Shown in pieces: positions 53,789 through 61,819 of a stretch of DNA of 64,000 nucleotides. Location of the stretch: NCBI RefSeq assembly GCF_900110755.1, contig NZ_FOFF01000007.1, positions 182,416-246,415 on the forward strand. The letters are read 5' to 3'. Origin of the DNA: Streptomyces sp. yr375 (lineage in GTDB: Bacteria; Actinomycetota; Actinomycetes; Streptomycetales; Streptomycetaceae). How positions within the stretch are numbered: position 1 is the first letter of the stretch; each line of letters opens with the position of its first letter. The position numbers were made by a program, and so were the translations under genes. The notes under the pieces are model-generated. The model saw nothing but the letters and a program-made list of their open reading frames with translations, was not told the origin of the DNA and ran no database searches.

Positions 53789-54990
53789 CCGTGTGGGACG
53801 ACCTCGTCGGGCAGGAGAGGGTGAGCGAGCAGTTGGCCGCCGCCGCCCGGGACGCCGACGCGCTCGTCACCGCGGTCACCTCCGGCACGCCGCCGCCCGA
53901 GGCGTCGAAGATGACGCACGCCTGGCTGTTCACGGGCCCGCCCGGCGCCGGCCGCGCCCAGGTGGCGCGGGCGTTCGCCGCCGCGCTGCAGTGCGTGAGC
54001 CCGGACCGGGCACTCGGCGGCGCCCCCGGCTGCGGTTTCTGCGACGGCTGCCATACGGCGCTCATCGGCACCCACGCGGACGTCAGCACCGTCGCCGCCG
54101 TCGGCTCGCAGATCCTCGCCGAGGACATGCGCGACACCGTCCGCAAGTCGTACACCTCGCCCGCCACGGGCCGCTGGCAGGTCATCCTCGTGGAGGACGC
54201 CGAGCGGCTGAACGAGAAGTCCGCCAACGCCGTCCTGAAGGCGGTCGAAGAGCCCGCCCCGCGCACGGTCTGGCTGCTCTGCGCACCCTCCCTGGAGGAC
54301 GTGCTGCCCACCATCCGCTCCCGCTGCCGCCATCTGAACCTGCGCACGCCCTCCGTCGACGCCGTCGCCGACATGCTCGTACGGCGCGAGGGCATCGAGC
54401 CGGCCGTGGCCGCGGCCGCCGCCCGGGCCACGCAGGGCCACGTCGACCGGGCCCGGCGTCTGGCCACCGACCCCGCCGCCCGCCAGCGCCGCGCGGCCGT
54501 GCTGAAACTGCCCCTGCGCGTCGACGACATCGGCGGCTGCCTCAGAGCCGCCCAGGAGCTGGTCGACGCGGCCACCGAAGACGCCAAGCAGCTCGCGGAG
54601 GAGATGGACGGCAAGGAGACCGAGGAGCTGAAGGCGGCGATGGGCGCGTCCCAGGGCGGCCGGATGCCGCGCGGCACGGCGGGCGTGATGAAGGACCTCG
54701 AGGACAAGCAGAAGCGCCGCAGGACGCGCACGCAGCGCGACAGCCTCGACCTCGCGCTCACCGACCTGACCGCCTTCTACCGCGACGTCCTCGCCCTCCA
54801 GCTCGGCTCGCGCGTCGCGATCGCCAACGCGGACGCCGAGGACGCGTTGGAGCGGCTCGCCCGCGGCAGCAGACCGGAGAGCACCCTCCGCCGCATCGAG
54901 GCCATCGCCGCGTGCAGACAGTCCCTCGACCGCAATGTGGCTCCGCTGCTGGCGGTGGAGGCGATGACGATGGCGCTGCGAGCGGGGTGA
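53785..54990 (+). CDS. holB: DNA polymerase III delta' subunit
   Basis: A 401-residue clamp-loader AAA+ protein. VWDDLVGQERVSEQL opens the fold. The Walker A is degenerate (FTGPPGAGRAQVARAF, no Lys), as expected of delta', a structural rather than ATP-hydrolysing subunit. A zinc module has Cys residues in CGFCDGC plus an upstream Cys. SANAVLKAVEEPAPRTVWLL and SRCRHLNLR are the sensor 1/arginine-finger region. It loads the beta clamp during replication. ATG 53785 overlaps the preceding ORF. Confidence 0.94.
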   Translation: MTVWDDLVGQERVSEQLAAAARDADALVTAVTSGTPPPEASKMTHAWLFTGPPGAGRAQVARAFAAALQCVSPDRALGGAPGCGFCDGCHTALIGTHADVSTVAAVGSQILAEDMRDTVRKSYTSPATGRWQVILVEDAERLNEKSANAVLKAVEEPAPRTVWLLCAPSLEDVLPTIRSRCRHLNLRTPSVDAVADMLVRREGIEPAVAAAAARATQGHVDRARRLATDPAARQRRAAVLKLPLRVDDIGGCLRAAQELVDAATEDAKQLAEEMDGKETEELKAAMGASQGGRMPRGTAGVMKDLEDKQKRRRTRTQRDSLDLALTDLTAFYRDVLALQLGSRVAIANADAEDALERLARGSRPESTLRRIEAIAACRQSLDRNVAPLLAVEAMTMALRAG

Positions 54991-55112
54991 CGTCGGTGGC
55001 GGGGCGTCTCCCTGGGGTGGGTGACGGTCGGCCGGGGTTGACGGGGTCACTCGTCCGTGGCGGTTTGCGTACGTAAGGCATGTGCGCCGTCGCGCAGAGT
55101 TACGCTCGATGG

Positions 55113-56690
55113 ATGTACATGAGGTGCTCCCCCCGCAGGCTCCGTACCGGCGTCACCCTGCTCTCCCTCGCCGCGCTGCTCGTGTCCGGCTGCTCGGCGG
55201 CGGGGTCGACGAGTTCCGCCGGTTCGACGGCGGTGGCGGCGCTCGTCGCGCTGCCGCGGGCCACGCCGTCGGCGCTGTCGCCGTACTACGGGCAGAAGTT
55301 GAGCTGGCGTAGCTGCGGGGTCCCCGGCTTCGAGTGCGCCACGATGAAGGCGCCGCTCGACTATGCCCAGCCGGGCGCGGGCGACGTCCGGCTCGCGGTC
55401 GCCCGCAAGAAGGCGACGGGCCGGGGCAAGCGGCTCGGCTCGCTGCTGGTGAACCCGGGCGGACCGGGCGGCTCGGCGGTCGGCTACCTCCAGCAGTACG
55501 CCGGCATCGGGTACCCCGCCGAGGTCCGCGCCCGCTACGACATGGTCGCCGTCGACCCGCGCGGCGTGGCCCGCAGCGAGCCCGTGGAGTGCCTGGGCGG
55601 GCGCGCGATGGACGCGTACACGCAGACGGACACCACCCCCGACGACCCGCGCGAGACCGGCGAACTCGTCGACGCGTACAAGGAGTTCGCGGAAGGGTGC
55701 GGCGCGCACGAGCCGCGGCTGCTGCGGCACGTCTCCACCGTGGAGGCGGCCCGCGACATGGACATCCTGCGCGCGGTCCTGGGCGACGCGAAGCTGACGT
55801 ACGTGGGGGCGTCGTACGGGACGTTCCTCGGGGCGACGTACGCGGGCCTGTTCCCGGAGCGGGTCGGCCGGCTCGTCCTGGACGGCGCGATGGACCCGTC
55901 GCTGCCCGCCCGGCAGTTGAACCTGGACCAGACGGCGGGGTTCGAGACGGCGTTCCAGTCCTTCGCGAAGGACTGCGTACGGCAGCCCGACTGCCCGCTC
56001 GGCGGCAAGGGCACCACGCCCGCCAAGGTCGGCGAGAACCTCAAGGCCTTCTTCCGCAAGCTCGACGCGCACCCGATCCCCACCGGCGACCCGGACGGCC
56101 GCAGGCTCGGCGAGGCCCTCGCCACCACCGGCGTGATCGCCGCGATGTACGACGAGAGCACATGGGCGCAGTTGCGCGAGTCGCTGACCTCGGCGATGAA
56201 GGAGAACGACGGCGCGGGCCTGCTCGTCCTCTCCGACAGCTACTACGAGCGCGACGCCGACGGCCGCTACGCCAACCTGATGGCCGCCAACGCCGCCGTG
56301 AACTGCCTGGACCTCCCCGCCGCGTTCACCCGCCCCGACCAGGTGGAAAAGGCGCTGCCGTCCTTCGAGAAGGCGTCCCCGGTCTTCGGCGAGGGCCTCG
56401 CCTGGGCCTCCCTGAGCTGCGCGTACTGGCCGGTGAAGCCCACCGGCGAGCCGCACCGCATCGAGGCGAAGGGCGCCGCCCCGATCGTCGTCGTCGGCAC
56501 CACCCGCGACCCGGCGACGCCCTACCGCTGGGCCCAGTCCCTCGCCGCCCAACTGGCCTCGGGCCGCCTCCTCACCTACGTCGGCGACGGCCACACCGCC
56601 TACGGCCGCGGCAGCGCCTGCATCGACTCCACGATCAACACCTACCTCCTCCGAGGCACGCCTCCCACTTCGAAGAAACGCTGCTCATAG
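55113..56690 (+). CDS. lipoprotein alpha/beta hydrolase, tripeptidyl aminopeptidase type
   Basis: A 525-residue exported hydrolase. A signal peptide ends at the lipobox LLVSGC. The oxyanion region is GSLLVNPGGPGGSAVGYL, the nucleophile elbow GASYGTFLGATYA (Ser in GxSYG). The C-terminal TAP domain supplies Asp (VVGTTRDPATP) and His (VGDGHTAYGRG). It corresponds to Streptomyces secreted tripeptidyl aminopeptidases (SlpD/SlpE type), which trim peptides outside the cell. ATG 55113 is preferred; ATG 55080 would add 11 residues. Confidence 0.9.
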   Translation: MYMRCSPRRLRTGVTLLSLAALLVSGCSAAGSTSSAGSTAVAALVALPRATPSALSPYYGQKLSWRSCGVPGFECATMKAPLDYAQPGAGDVRLAVARKKATGRGKRLGSLLVNPGGPGGSAVGYLQQYAGIGYPAEVRARYDMVAVDPRGVARSEPVECLGGRAMDAYTQTDTTPDDPRETGELVDAYKEFAEGCGAHEPRLLRHVSTVEAARDMDILRAVLGDAKLTYVGASYGTFLGATYAGLFPERVGRLVLDGAMDPSLPARQLNLDQTAGFETAFQSFAKDCVRQPDCPLGGKGTTPAKVGENLKAFFRKLDAHPIPTGDPDGRRLGEALATTGVIAAMYDESTWAQLRESLTSAMKENDGAGLLVLSDSYYERDADGRYANLMAANAAVNCLDLPAAFTRPDQVEKALPSFEKASPVFGEGLAWASLSCAYWPVKPTGEPHRIEAKGAAPIVVVGTTRDPATPYRWAQSLAAQLASGRLLTYVGDGHTAYGRGSACIDSTINTYLLRGTPPTSKKRCS

Positions 56691-56744
56691 GTTTACGGGT
56701 GCCTATGGGCGACCCTTGGCCCGCCCTTGGTCCACCCTCGGACG

Positions 56745-56906
56745 GGTCGCCGCCGGGAGTGCCTCCGCGGGTGCCGTCGGGAGTGCCTGCGGGGGTGCCT
56801 GCGGGGGTGCTGCCGCGGGCGACCAGGGGCGTTCGATGGGCGGTGCAGGGCAGGTCCAGGCCCGGTCCAGAGCCGGTCCAGGGGTGGTCCAGGGGTGGTT
56901 CGGAGC
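56745..56906. repeat. two short repeat tracts before tRNA-Thr
   Basis: Tract 1 (about 56753-56820): imperfect 12-bp units around GGGGGTGCCTGC. Tract 2 (about 56845-56905): units around GGTCCAGGGGTG. Together they fill the gap after the peptidase gene. Confidence 0.7.
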
Positions 56907-56928
56907 ACCCTCGGAAACTGTGTAGACT
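56899..56928 (+). promoter_or_regulatory. probable tRNA-Thr promoter
   Basis: TTCGGA (56899-56904) and TAGACT (56923-56928) with an 18-bp gap, ending 38 bp before the tRNA. The TAnnnT -10 is normal for Streptomyces; the -35 is weak. Confidence 0.5.
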
Positions 56929-56966
56929 TACCGACGTTGCTGATCGCACCATGGTGCGGACAGCGC

Positions 56967-57040
56967 GCCGCCTTAGCTCAGATGGCCAGAGCAACGCACT
57001 CGTAATGCGTAGGTCTCGGGTTCGAATCCCGAAGGCGGCT
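56967..57040 (+). tRNA. tRNA-Thr(CGT)
   Basis: Cloverleaf with acceptor stem GCCGCCT/AGGCGGC, anticodon stem ACGCA/TGCGT around CTCGTAA (anticodon CGT, threonine) and T arm TCGGG/CCCGA around TTCGAAT. Discriminator T; CCA not encoded. The integrase of the second element lies just beyond its 3' end, so it serves as that element's attachment site (core within about 57000-57040). Confidence 0.97.
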
Positions 57041-57047
57041 CTGTAGA

Positions 57048-57089
57048 AGCCTCAGGACTCACTCGCCGTGACCTGGGGCTTTTGCTTTT
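57048..57089 (+). terminator. terminator of tRNA-Thr
   Basis: AGCCTCAGG/CCTGGGGCT stem (one G-T) around a 15-nt loop, followed by a T-rich run TTTGCTTTT. It overlaps the 3' end of the convergent int gene. Confidence 0.75.
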
Positions 57090-58479
57090 ATCGGATGCGT
57101 CGGCGACGGCGGGCGCGGGCCGTGCGGCTGTCCGTGGTCTCAATTGTGGTCTCAACCGAGGGTTCCGGGCCAGGCATGAAGGTGTCTCCCATGCGGCGCA
57201 TGGCGTCCTTGGAGAGGTGCGACCTTCCCTTCACGTATCGGCGGGTCTGACTGATCTGGGTGTGCCGAAGGATCTCCATGATCGTGGGCATGTCCACCCC
57301 GAGTTCGTTGAGGATCGTGCCGGCGGTGTGGCGGCTTCCGTCGTACAGGCGGCGGTCGTCGATGCCAGCCTCCGCCAACAGCTCCTTGAACTCCTCCCAG
57401 TCCTGTCGGGGGTCGAGCGGACGTCCGTCCGGCCGGGTGAAGACGAGTTTGTGCTCCTGCCACTCGTCACCGGCTTCCGCCCGCAGCCCCTCTTGCTGTG
57501 CCTTGTGCTCGTGCAGGTAGGGGATGAACGGTGGCGGGATGGGCACCTCGTTCCGGCTCTTCTTCGTCTTGGGACGGGTGAAGACCAGACCTCCGCCTTT
57601 GCGCTCGGGGCACACGCTCGCGTGCCGGGTGCAGTCCTTCGGGCACGGCTTGGGGCACCCGCGCTTGTAGTTCGTGTGCGTCTTGCAGCCCGGCGGGCAC
57701 AGGTTGAAGCGGTGAAGCCGCTCGCCGCAGGCGCGCGGGTCCTTGCAGCCGTGACGCCACGTGAGCCGCTGAATCTGCCACTGTGGGTGGAACAGTTCGT
57801 TGTCGAAGTCGACGTATGGCCACCTCAACCCCAGGGTCTCGCCCTGGCGGAAGCCCATGCCGACACCGACGCACCAACGCATGAAGGTCGGTCGCTTTGC
57901 GGCTGCTTTGAGGAACGCCTTTGCCTCCTCGGTCGTGAACGGGTTCGCCTCCGTCTCGTCGACCGTCGGAGGGTCCACGAGCGTGGCCACGTTCTCGCCG
58001 ATGATGCGGCGGCGGTGGGCGATTTTCAGGGCGCGGGACAGGATGCGGTGCACTTTGAGCACGTGGGAGGGGGCGTGCCCCTCATTGAGCATGACGCGGT
58101 ACATGCGTTCCAAGTGCTCCGGTTGGAGCTTGTCCAGCCGGTGCTTCCCGATGCCGGGGATGATGTCGTTGCGGGTCTTGGACCAGTAGTCATCCAGGGA
58201 ACGCGGCTTGAGCTTCAGGCTCGCGATATCGGTGAGGTATGTGGTCATCCACTGACCCACGGTCGGCTTGCGGCCGGCCTTTGGGGCGCGTCCCTTGTCG
58301 CGCTGGTTCTCCAAGTCGCGTACCTTGCGCCGTACTTCGGGTTCCGTCCTGGCGCGGCGATGACGCCGGTCGGCGCTACCGTCGTTCTTGACGCCCATCG
58401 TGACGCGGCCGTGCCACCAACCGTCACTGCCCTCGTAGACGGACGATTCCATGTTCAGCTTCTTGGGGCGGGGGCTCAT
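57088..58479 (-). CDS. int: tyrosine recombinase integrase of AICE 2
   Basis: A 463-residue integrase expected to recombine at tRNA-Thr. An N-terminal arm domain and core-binding domain (about 75-170) precede the catalytic domain. Arg211 (GFRQGETLGL), Arg/His of LYDGSRHTAG, His in ILRHTQISQT and nucleophile Tyr415 are present. Between about residues 240 and 293 the catalytic domain carries a Cys-rich insertion (CPPGCKTHTNYKRGCPKPC onward; about nine Cys) resembling a zinc-binding module. ATG 58479 follows GAGGAG. The N-terminal basic patch and the C-terminal Arg run may aid DNA binding. Confidence 0.95.
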   Translation of the reverse strand: MSPRPKKLNMESSVYEGSDGWWHGRVTMGVKNDGSADRRHRRARTEPEVRRKVRDLENQRDKGRAPKAGRKPTVGQWMTTYLTDIASLKLKPRSLDDYWSKTRNDIIPGIGKHRLDKLQPEHLERMYRVMLNEGHAPSHVLKVHRILSRALKIAHRRRIIGENVATLVDPPTVDETEANPFTTEEAKAFLKAAAKRPTFMRWCVGVGMGFRQGETLGLRWPYVDFDNELFHPQWQIQRLTWRHGCKDPRACGERLHRFNLCPPGCKTHTNYKRGCPKPCPKDCTRHASVCPERKGGGLVFTRPKTKKSRNEVPIPPPFIPYLHEHKAQQEGLRAEAGDEWQEHKLVFTRPDGRPLDPRQDWEEFKELLAEAGIDDRRLYDGSRHTAGTILNELGVDMPTIMEILRHTQISQTRRYVKGRSHLSKDAMRRMGDTFMPGPEPSVETTIETTDSRTARARRRRRIR

Positions 58480-58500
58480 GAGCTCCTCTGTGCAGCAGAG

Positions 58501-58526
58501 CGGCCCCGGACCGAAGTCCGGGGCCG
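58501..58526 (-). terminator. hairpin between xis and int of AICE 2
   Basis: Perfect 10-bp stem CGGCCCCGGA/TCCGGGGCCG with a 6-nt loop, in the 67-bp gap between xis and int on the minus strand. It could reduce int read-through from the xis promoter. Confidence 0.7.
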
Positions 58527-58546
58527 TGTGGGGCGGTAGGTGTTGG

Positions 58547-58750
58547 TCAGGCGGCGACGGGTTCGAGGGCGTCGACGTATGCCTCGAGGTCGCGTCGTCG
58601 GATACGACGGGAGCGGCCCCGTTTGACGTAGATCAGGGACCCTTCGGCCATCAACTCGTAGACGGTCGAACGGCCGAAGCGGAGAACCGTTGCGGCTTCT
58701 TCCGGGGTGTAGAGCAGTTGGTCGGTGGGCGGCGCGATGGCGGTACTCAA
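58547..58750 (-). CDS. xis: excisionase (MerR-like helix-turn-helix) of AICE 2
   Basis: A 67-residue helix-turn-helix protein: LYTPEEAATVLRFGRSTVYE, then a basic wing VKRGRSRRIRRRDLEAYV. It fits the excisionase family and lies directly upstream of int. The start is TTG 58750, supported by GGAGG nine bases upstream, with no ATG/GTG in a better position. It probably directs the integrase toward excision and may control its own operon. Confidence 0.88.
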   Translation of the reverse strand: MSTAIAPPTDQLLYTPEEAATVLRFGRSTVYELMAEGSLIYVKRGRSRRIRRRDLEAYVDALEPVAA

Positions 58751-58804
58751 CGGGGCGTACCTCCGGGGAGGGCTCTTGGGAGAGGTCGTGGGCGGGCAAT
58801 CTGC

Positions 58805-59061
58805 TGACAGAACTGACAGAACCTCGCCGCTAGGCCGCTGACCTGCGGTTTCGAGGGGTTCGTGATCTTTGACAGAACTGAATTAAAACCTGACAGAACC
58901 TCGGCGGGCGGGGTTCTGTCATGGAGGCTCTCGACGCGGGTCGGGAGTTCTGTCGAGTTTTAACCAGGTTCTGTCACAAGCGCGATGGTGCTTGTTTGTG
59001 CAGGTCAGCGGCTTGCGGTGGGGGTTCTGTCAGTTGTGTCAGCGGGTTGGGGGTTGTGTCA
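58805..59061. repeat. array of a 9-bp repeat, candidate origin iterons
   Basis: Ten copies of TGACAGAAC or its complement (up to one mismatch). Forward copies are at 58805, 58814, 58870 and 58891; reverse copies at 58913, 58947, 58968, 59024, 59033 and 59053. The first two and two of the last three are directly tandem, and an AT-rich core (58880-58890, 58956-58963) lies between. The array sits between xis and the replication operon, the expected place for an AICE origin. The last copy overlaps the stop of the DUF3987 gene. Confidence 0.75.
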
Positions 59062-60603
59062 GGCGCTGCGGGGGATGCGGGGGTGGGTTTCGTAGCGGGG
59101 GGAGGGGGGCCGGCCGCCGCGGCCGGTGCGCGGGGGCGGGGGGACCTGCCGGATCCAGCCGTGTTCTTCGAGCAGGGTCAGGGCGGGGTCGAGGTCGCCG
59201 ATGGCGGGGAAGTCCGCCCGCCGCAGCATGCGGAAGAGCTCCCGCTTGGTGAACTGCGTCGTGCCGCTGGTGACGAGCTGGGCGAGGACGGTGAGGGCGG
59301 CGTCGTGGGCGGGGTCGGCGCTCATGGTGTCGAACACGTCCAGGGCGTGCGCGGTGAAGTAGTCGCCCAGCTCGGTTGCGGCGGCCATGGTGGCGGCCTC
59401 GATCGGCTTGTGCCACCCGTCCTCGAGGTGAGCCGCGAGGTGCAGCAGTCCGGCGATGCGGGCCACGGCTCCGTCCCGTTTGGACGCCCATTTCACGATC
59501 GGGGCGTAGCTGCCGTCCGGGCCGAGACGGGACTCGGTGACCTTCTGGAAGGCGAGCAGGACCGCATCGGCTTCGGGGGTGAGCTGGAGCAGCGCGGGAT
59601 CGGTCCAGTCGGCCAGGGCGAGGGTGAGGCCGCTCAGGCGCCGGCCGTAGGCGGCGGTCACCTGCTCGTCGAGGAGTTCCGGGGTGAGGTTGCGGCGCCC
59701 GACCAGGGACAGGGGCTTGGAGTAGAGGAAGCGGGCGAGGAGGCCGCGGCCGTCGGCTCCGTCGATGCGGGAGAGCGCGTCGAGGACTTCCGGCTGGACC
59801 GCGAGGCCGATGGTGACGGCGGGGGCGTCGACGTGCTGGGCTTCACGGCCCTGACGGTTGACGCGGACCATGTCGCCGGCGTGGCCTTTGAGGAACATGC
59901 CCATGTTGGGCTTGCCGCTGTAGCGGCCGGCGATGATGTCGAACAGTTCGCCCTCGGCGCTCAGGCAGGCGATCCGTCCGCCCTGCTGGTCGAGCAGGGT
60001 CCCGATGTTCTCCGGGGTCACGTCGTCCGCGACGAGTTGCGGCACGGCTGGAACGCTCATCTCGTCGACGGCTTGGGCGAGTTCGACGGCTTCGGCGGTG
60101 AGCGCGGCGCGCTGGTCGGGCTCGGCGGCTGCGGCTTTGCCCGCGGCCTTGTCGGCCGCGGCCTTGGCCAGGCGGACCATTGTTTCCGCTTCCGCCCGTA
60201 CGGGCCCGGACAGCTCGATCAGGGCTTTCTCTGCGGCGAGCAGGGGGCTGACCATGAGGTCGAACACGGCGCTCTTGCGGTTGCCGGGGGGCAGGGCGAC
60301 GGCGGTGTAGATGTTGACCGGCTCACGCCAGTGCCCGCGCACGCACACCTTCACCCGCCCGCCAGCAGCGGTGGCGAGGACGGCGAGCGCGAGACACCCG
60401 GCGAGATCCGTCGGAGTCTGGGTCTCCTCGGCGACCCCGCGCACCATGCCGGCGAGCCAGCCGGGCAGGGCATCGACGGGGAACGGGGGGAGCGCGGGGC
60501 GGGACTTGAGGGGGACCGGTTCGTCCCAGACGGGTCCGGCGATGTCCTCGGCGGTCAGGTCGAACCCTTCCCACAGGTCGGGGCTCACGTCGTTCGCGGT
60601 CAT
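59059..60603 (-). CDS. DUF3987 (YfjI-like) P-loop protein, probable replication helicase
   Basis: A 514-residue protein of the DUF3987 family common in element and phage primase operons. A P-loop-like motif ALPPGNRKSA (103-112) and a long acidic/Ala helical stretch (about 150-210) are visible, followed by GGRIACLSAEGELFDIIAGR (Walker B-like) and a C-terminal winged-helix region (SGTTQFTKRELFRMLRRADF). With the primase-polymerase it probably unwinds and copies the element. ATG 60603 overlaps the upstream stop by 4 bp. Confidence 0.82.
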   Translation of the reverse strand: MTANDVSPDLWEGFDLTAEDIAGPVWDEPVPLKSRPALPPFPVDALPGWLAGMVRGVAEETQTPTDLAGCLALAVLATAAGGRVKVCVRGHWREPVNIYTAVALPPGNRKSAVFDLMVSPLLAAEKALIELSGPVRAEAETMVRLAKAAADKAAGKAAAAEPDQRAALTAEAVELAQAVDEMSVPAVPQLVADDVTPENIGTLLDQQGGRIACLSAEGELFDIIAGRYSGKPNMGMFLKGHAGDMVRVNRQGREAQHVDAPAVTIGLAVQPEVLDALSRIDGADGRGLLARFLYSKPLSLVGRRNLTPELLDEQVTAAYGRRLSGLTLALADWTDPALLQLTPEADAVLLAFQKVTESRLGPDGSYAPIVKWASKRDGAVARIAGLLHLAAHLEDGWHKPIEAATMAAATELGDYFTAHALDVFDTMSADPAHDAALTVLAQLVTSGTTQFTKRELFRMLRRADFPAIGDLDPALTLLEEHGWIRQVPPPPRTGRGGRPPSPRYETHPRIPRSA

Positions 60604-60941
60604 GCGGCCGTCCTTCCTTCCAGCGTGCGGGCGATGCGGGGGCAGGCGGCACTGTGCGCGGTGTGGTCTTCCACGAGGCGGGCGACGGCGGCGCGGCCCA
60701 CGGCGTGACGGTCGTAGCCGCACAGGCACCAGGAACGCGCGGACGGCGTCACGGACCAGTCCGGCGGCGCCATGATGTGCAGCCAGGCCACGGGGCGACG
60801 CCCGTCGTCCGGGCGCGGCTCCGAGCGACGTGCAGAAAGGACGCCCTGCCGGGCGGCGACCCTCGCGCCCACGGCCGTCTGCTGTCCGGCCGGTACTGCG
60901 GCATGCGGACGGTTGCCGGGGGCGAGCGGCTGTGCGGTCAT
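60600..60941 (-). CDS. small zinc-type protein of unknown function
   Basis: A 113-residue protein. The first 50 residues are low in complexity. The C-terminal half has WCLCGYDRHAVGRAAVARLV followed by EDHTAHSAAC, a C-x-C...H...H...C arrangement suggesting a zinc site. No family recognised with confidence; similar small proteins occur in AICE replication operons. ATG 60941 overlaps the primase stop (ATGA), so it is co-translated. Confidence 0.65.
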   Translation of the reverse strand: MTAQPLAPGNRPHAAVPAGQQTAVGARVAARQGVLSARRSEPRPDDGRRPVAWLHIMAPPDWSVTPSARSWCLCGYDRHAVGRAAVARLVEDHTAHSAACPRIARTLEGRTAA

Positions 60942-61819
60942 GCTGCCGCTCCCCGGCCGGTGTTGAGGCCGTTGGTGACCGCGCGGCGGGCGTAGTCCTC
61001 CGGGACGCCCACGGCGACGGCGGCGGCCACGATCTCCTCCCCGATCACGTCCAGCGCGCACGGGCCGGGGCACTGGGCGTGCTGGGCGGCGAGGAAGCGG
61101 GCGACGCCGAAGGCCTGTGAGCCTGCGCCGGATTCGGTGCGGGCGGATACGAGGGTGAGGCCGCGTTCAAGGCCGGTACGGACGTAGCGCTCGGTGTGCC
61201 GGCATCCGGTGGCCACGCTGCGGCTCCACGGGGCGCGGGCCGGGACGGAAGAAGAGGCCAAGCCTGCCGGGGCGGGGTTGGTGTCTTCCTTCACGACCAG
61301 GGCGCGCACGGCGGGCGACAGTGCGGTCATGCGGCCGGTGCCGGGACCGAGCCAGCGGGCGTACTGCATGAGCGACTTGACGTCGACCCCGGGCCGCACC
61401 GCGTTCGCCGACCGCATCACGCCCCGGTAGATCCAGTGCTCGCCGCGCGTGGTGGGCACGGTCCGGGTGGCGGGCAGGGTCTCCCTGGCCCACGCGACGG
61501 CGTTGGGGGTGTCGAGGTCGACCACGGTCACCCCGGCACCACCGGGGTGGTAGGCGACCGCGACGGCCCGACGCCATGCCGCCTCCCACGCGGGGGAGGT
61601 GAGGATGCGGGTGTCGGTGGTGGCTGCGGCCCAGGCATGGCAGACGTCGGGGCAGAGGCAGGGACCGGCGCTCTTCATGTTCGGCCGGCCGCCGCACGCG
61701 TTCTTGGCGCAGGCGGGGCAGTTGCCGAACGGCACCTTCCCGGCGCGCAGGGGCAGGGGCGGGACACCGTGGGCGGCGAGGGACAGCGCGATGTGCAGTG
61801 GCGAGGGGGCGGCGGTCAT
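60938..61819 (-). CDS. bifunctional DNA primase/polymerase
   Basis: A 293-residue prim-pol. The opening LHIALSLAAHGVPPLPLRAG is typical of the family. The DxD metal site is VTVVDLDTPNAVAW, and TTRGEHWIYRG is the following strand with the conserved His. Two Cys groups (CPACAKNACGG and CLCPDVCH) suggest a zinc-binding insertion. It should prime and extend DNA for replication of the excised element. ATG 61819 overlaps the methyltransferase stop. Confidence 0.88.
   Translation of the reverse strand: MTAAPSPLHIALSLAAHGVPPLPLRAGKVPFGNCPACAKNACGGRPNMKSAGPCLCPDVCHAWAAATTDTRILTSPAWEAAWRRAVAVAYHPGGAGVTVVDLDTPNAVAWARETLPATRTVPTTRGEHWIYRGVMRSANAVRPGVDVKSLMQYARWLGPGTGRMTALSPAVRALVVKEDTNPAPAGLASSSVPARAPWSRSVATGCRHTERYVRTGLERGLTLVSARTESGAGSQAFGVARFLAAQHAQCPGPCALDVIGEEIVAAAVAVGVPEDYARRAVTNGLNTGRGAAA

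Noticed and set aside
58801..59061. CRISPR array
   Set aside because: The 9-bp unit is far too short, occurs in both orientations and has irregular spacing; no cas genes are present.
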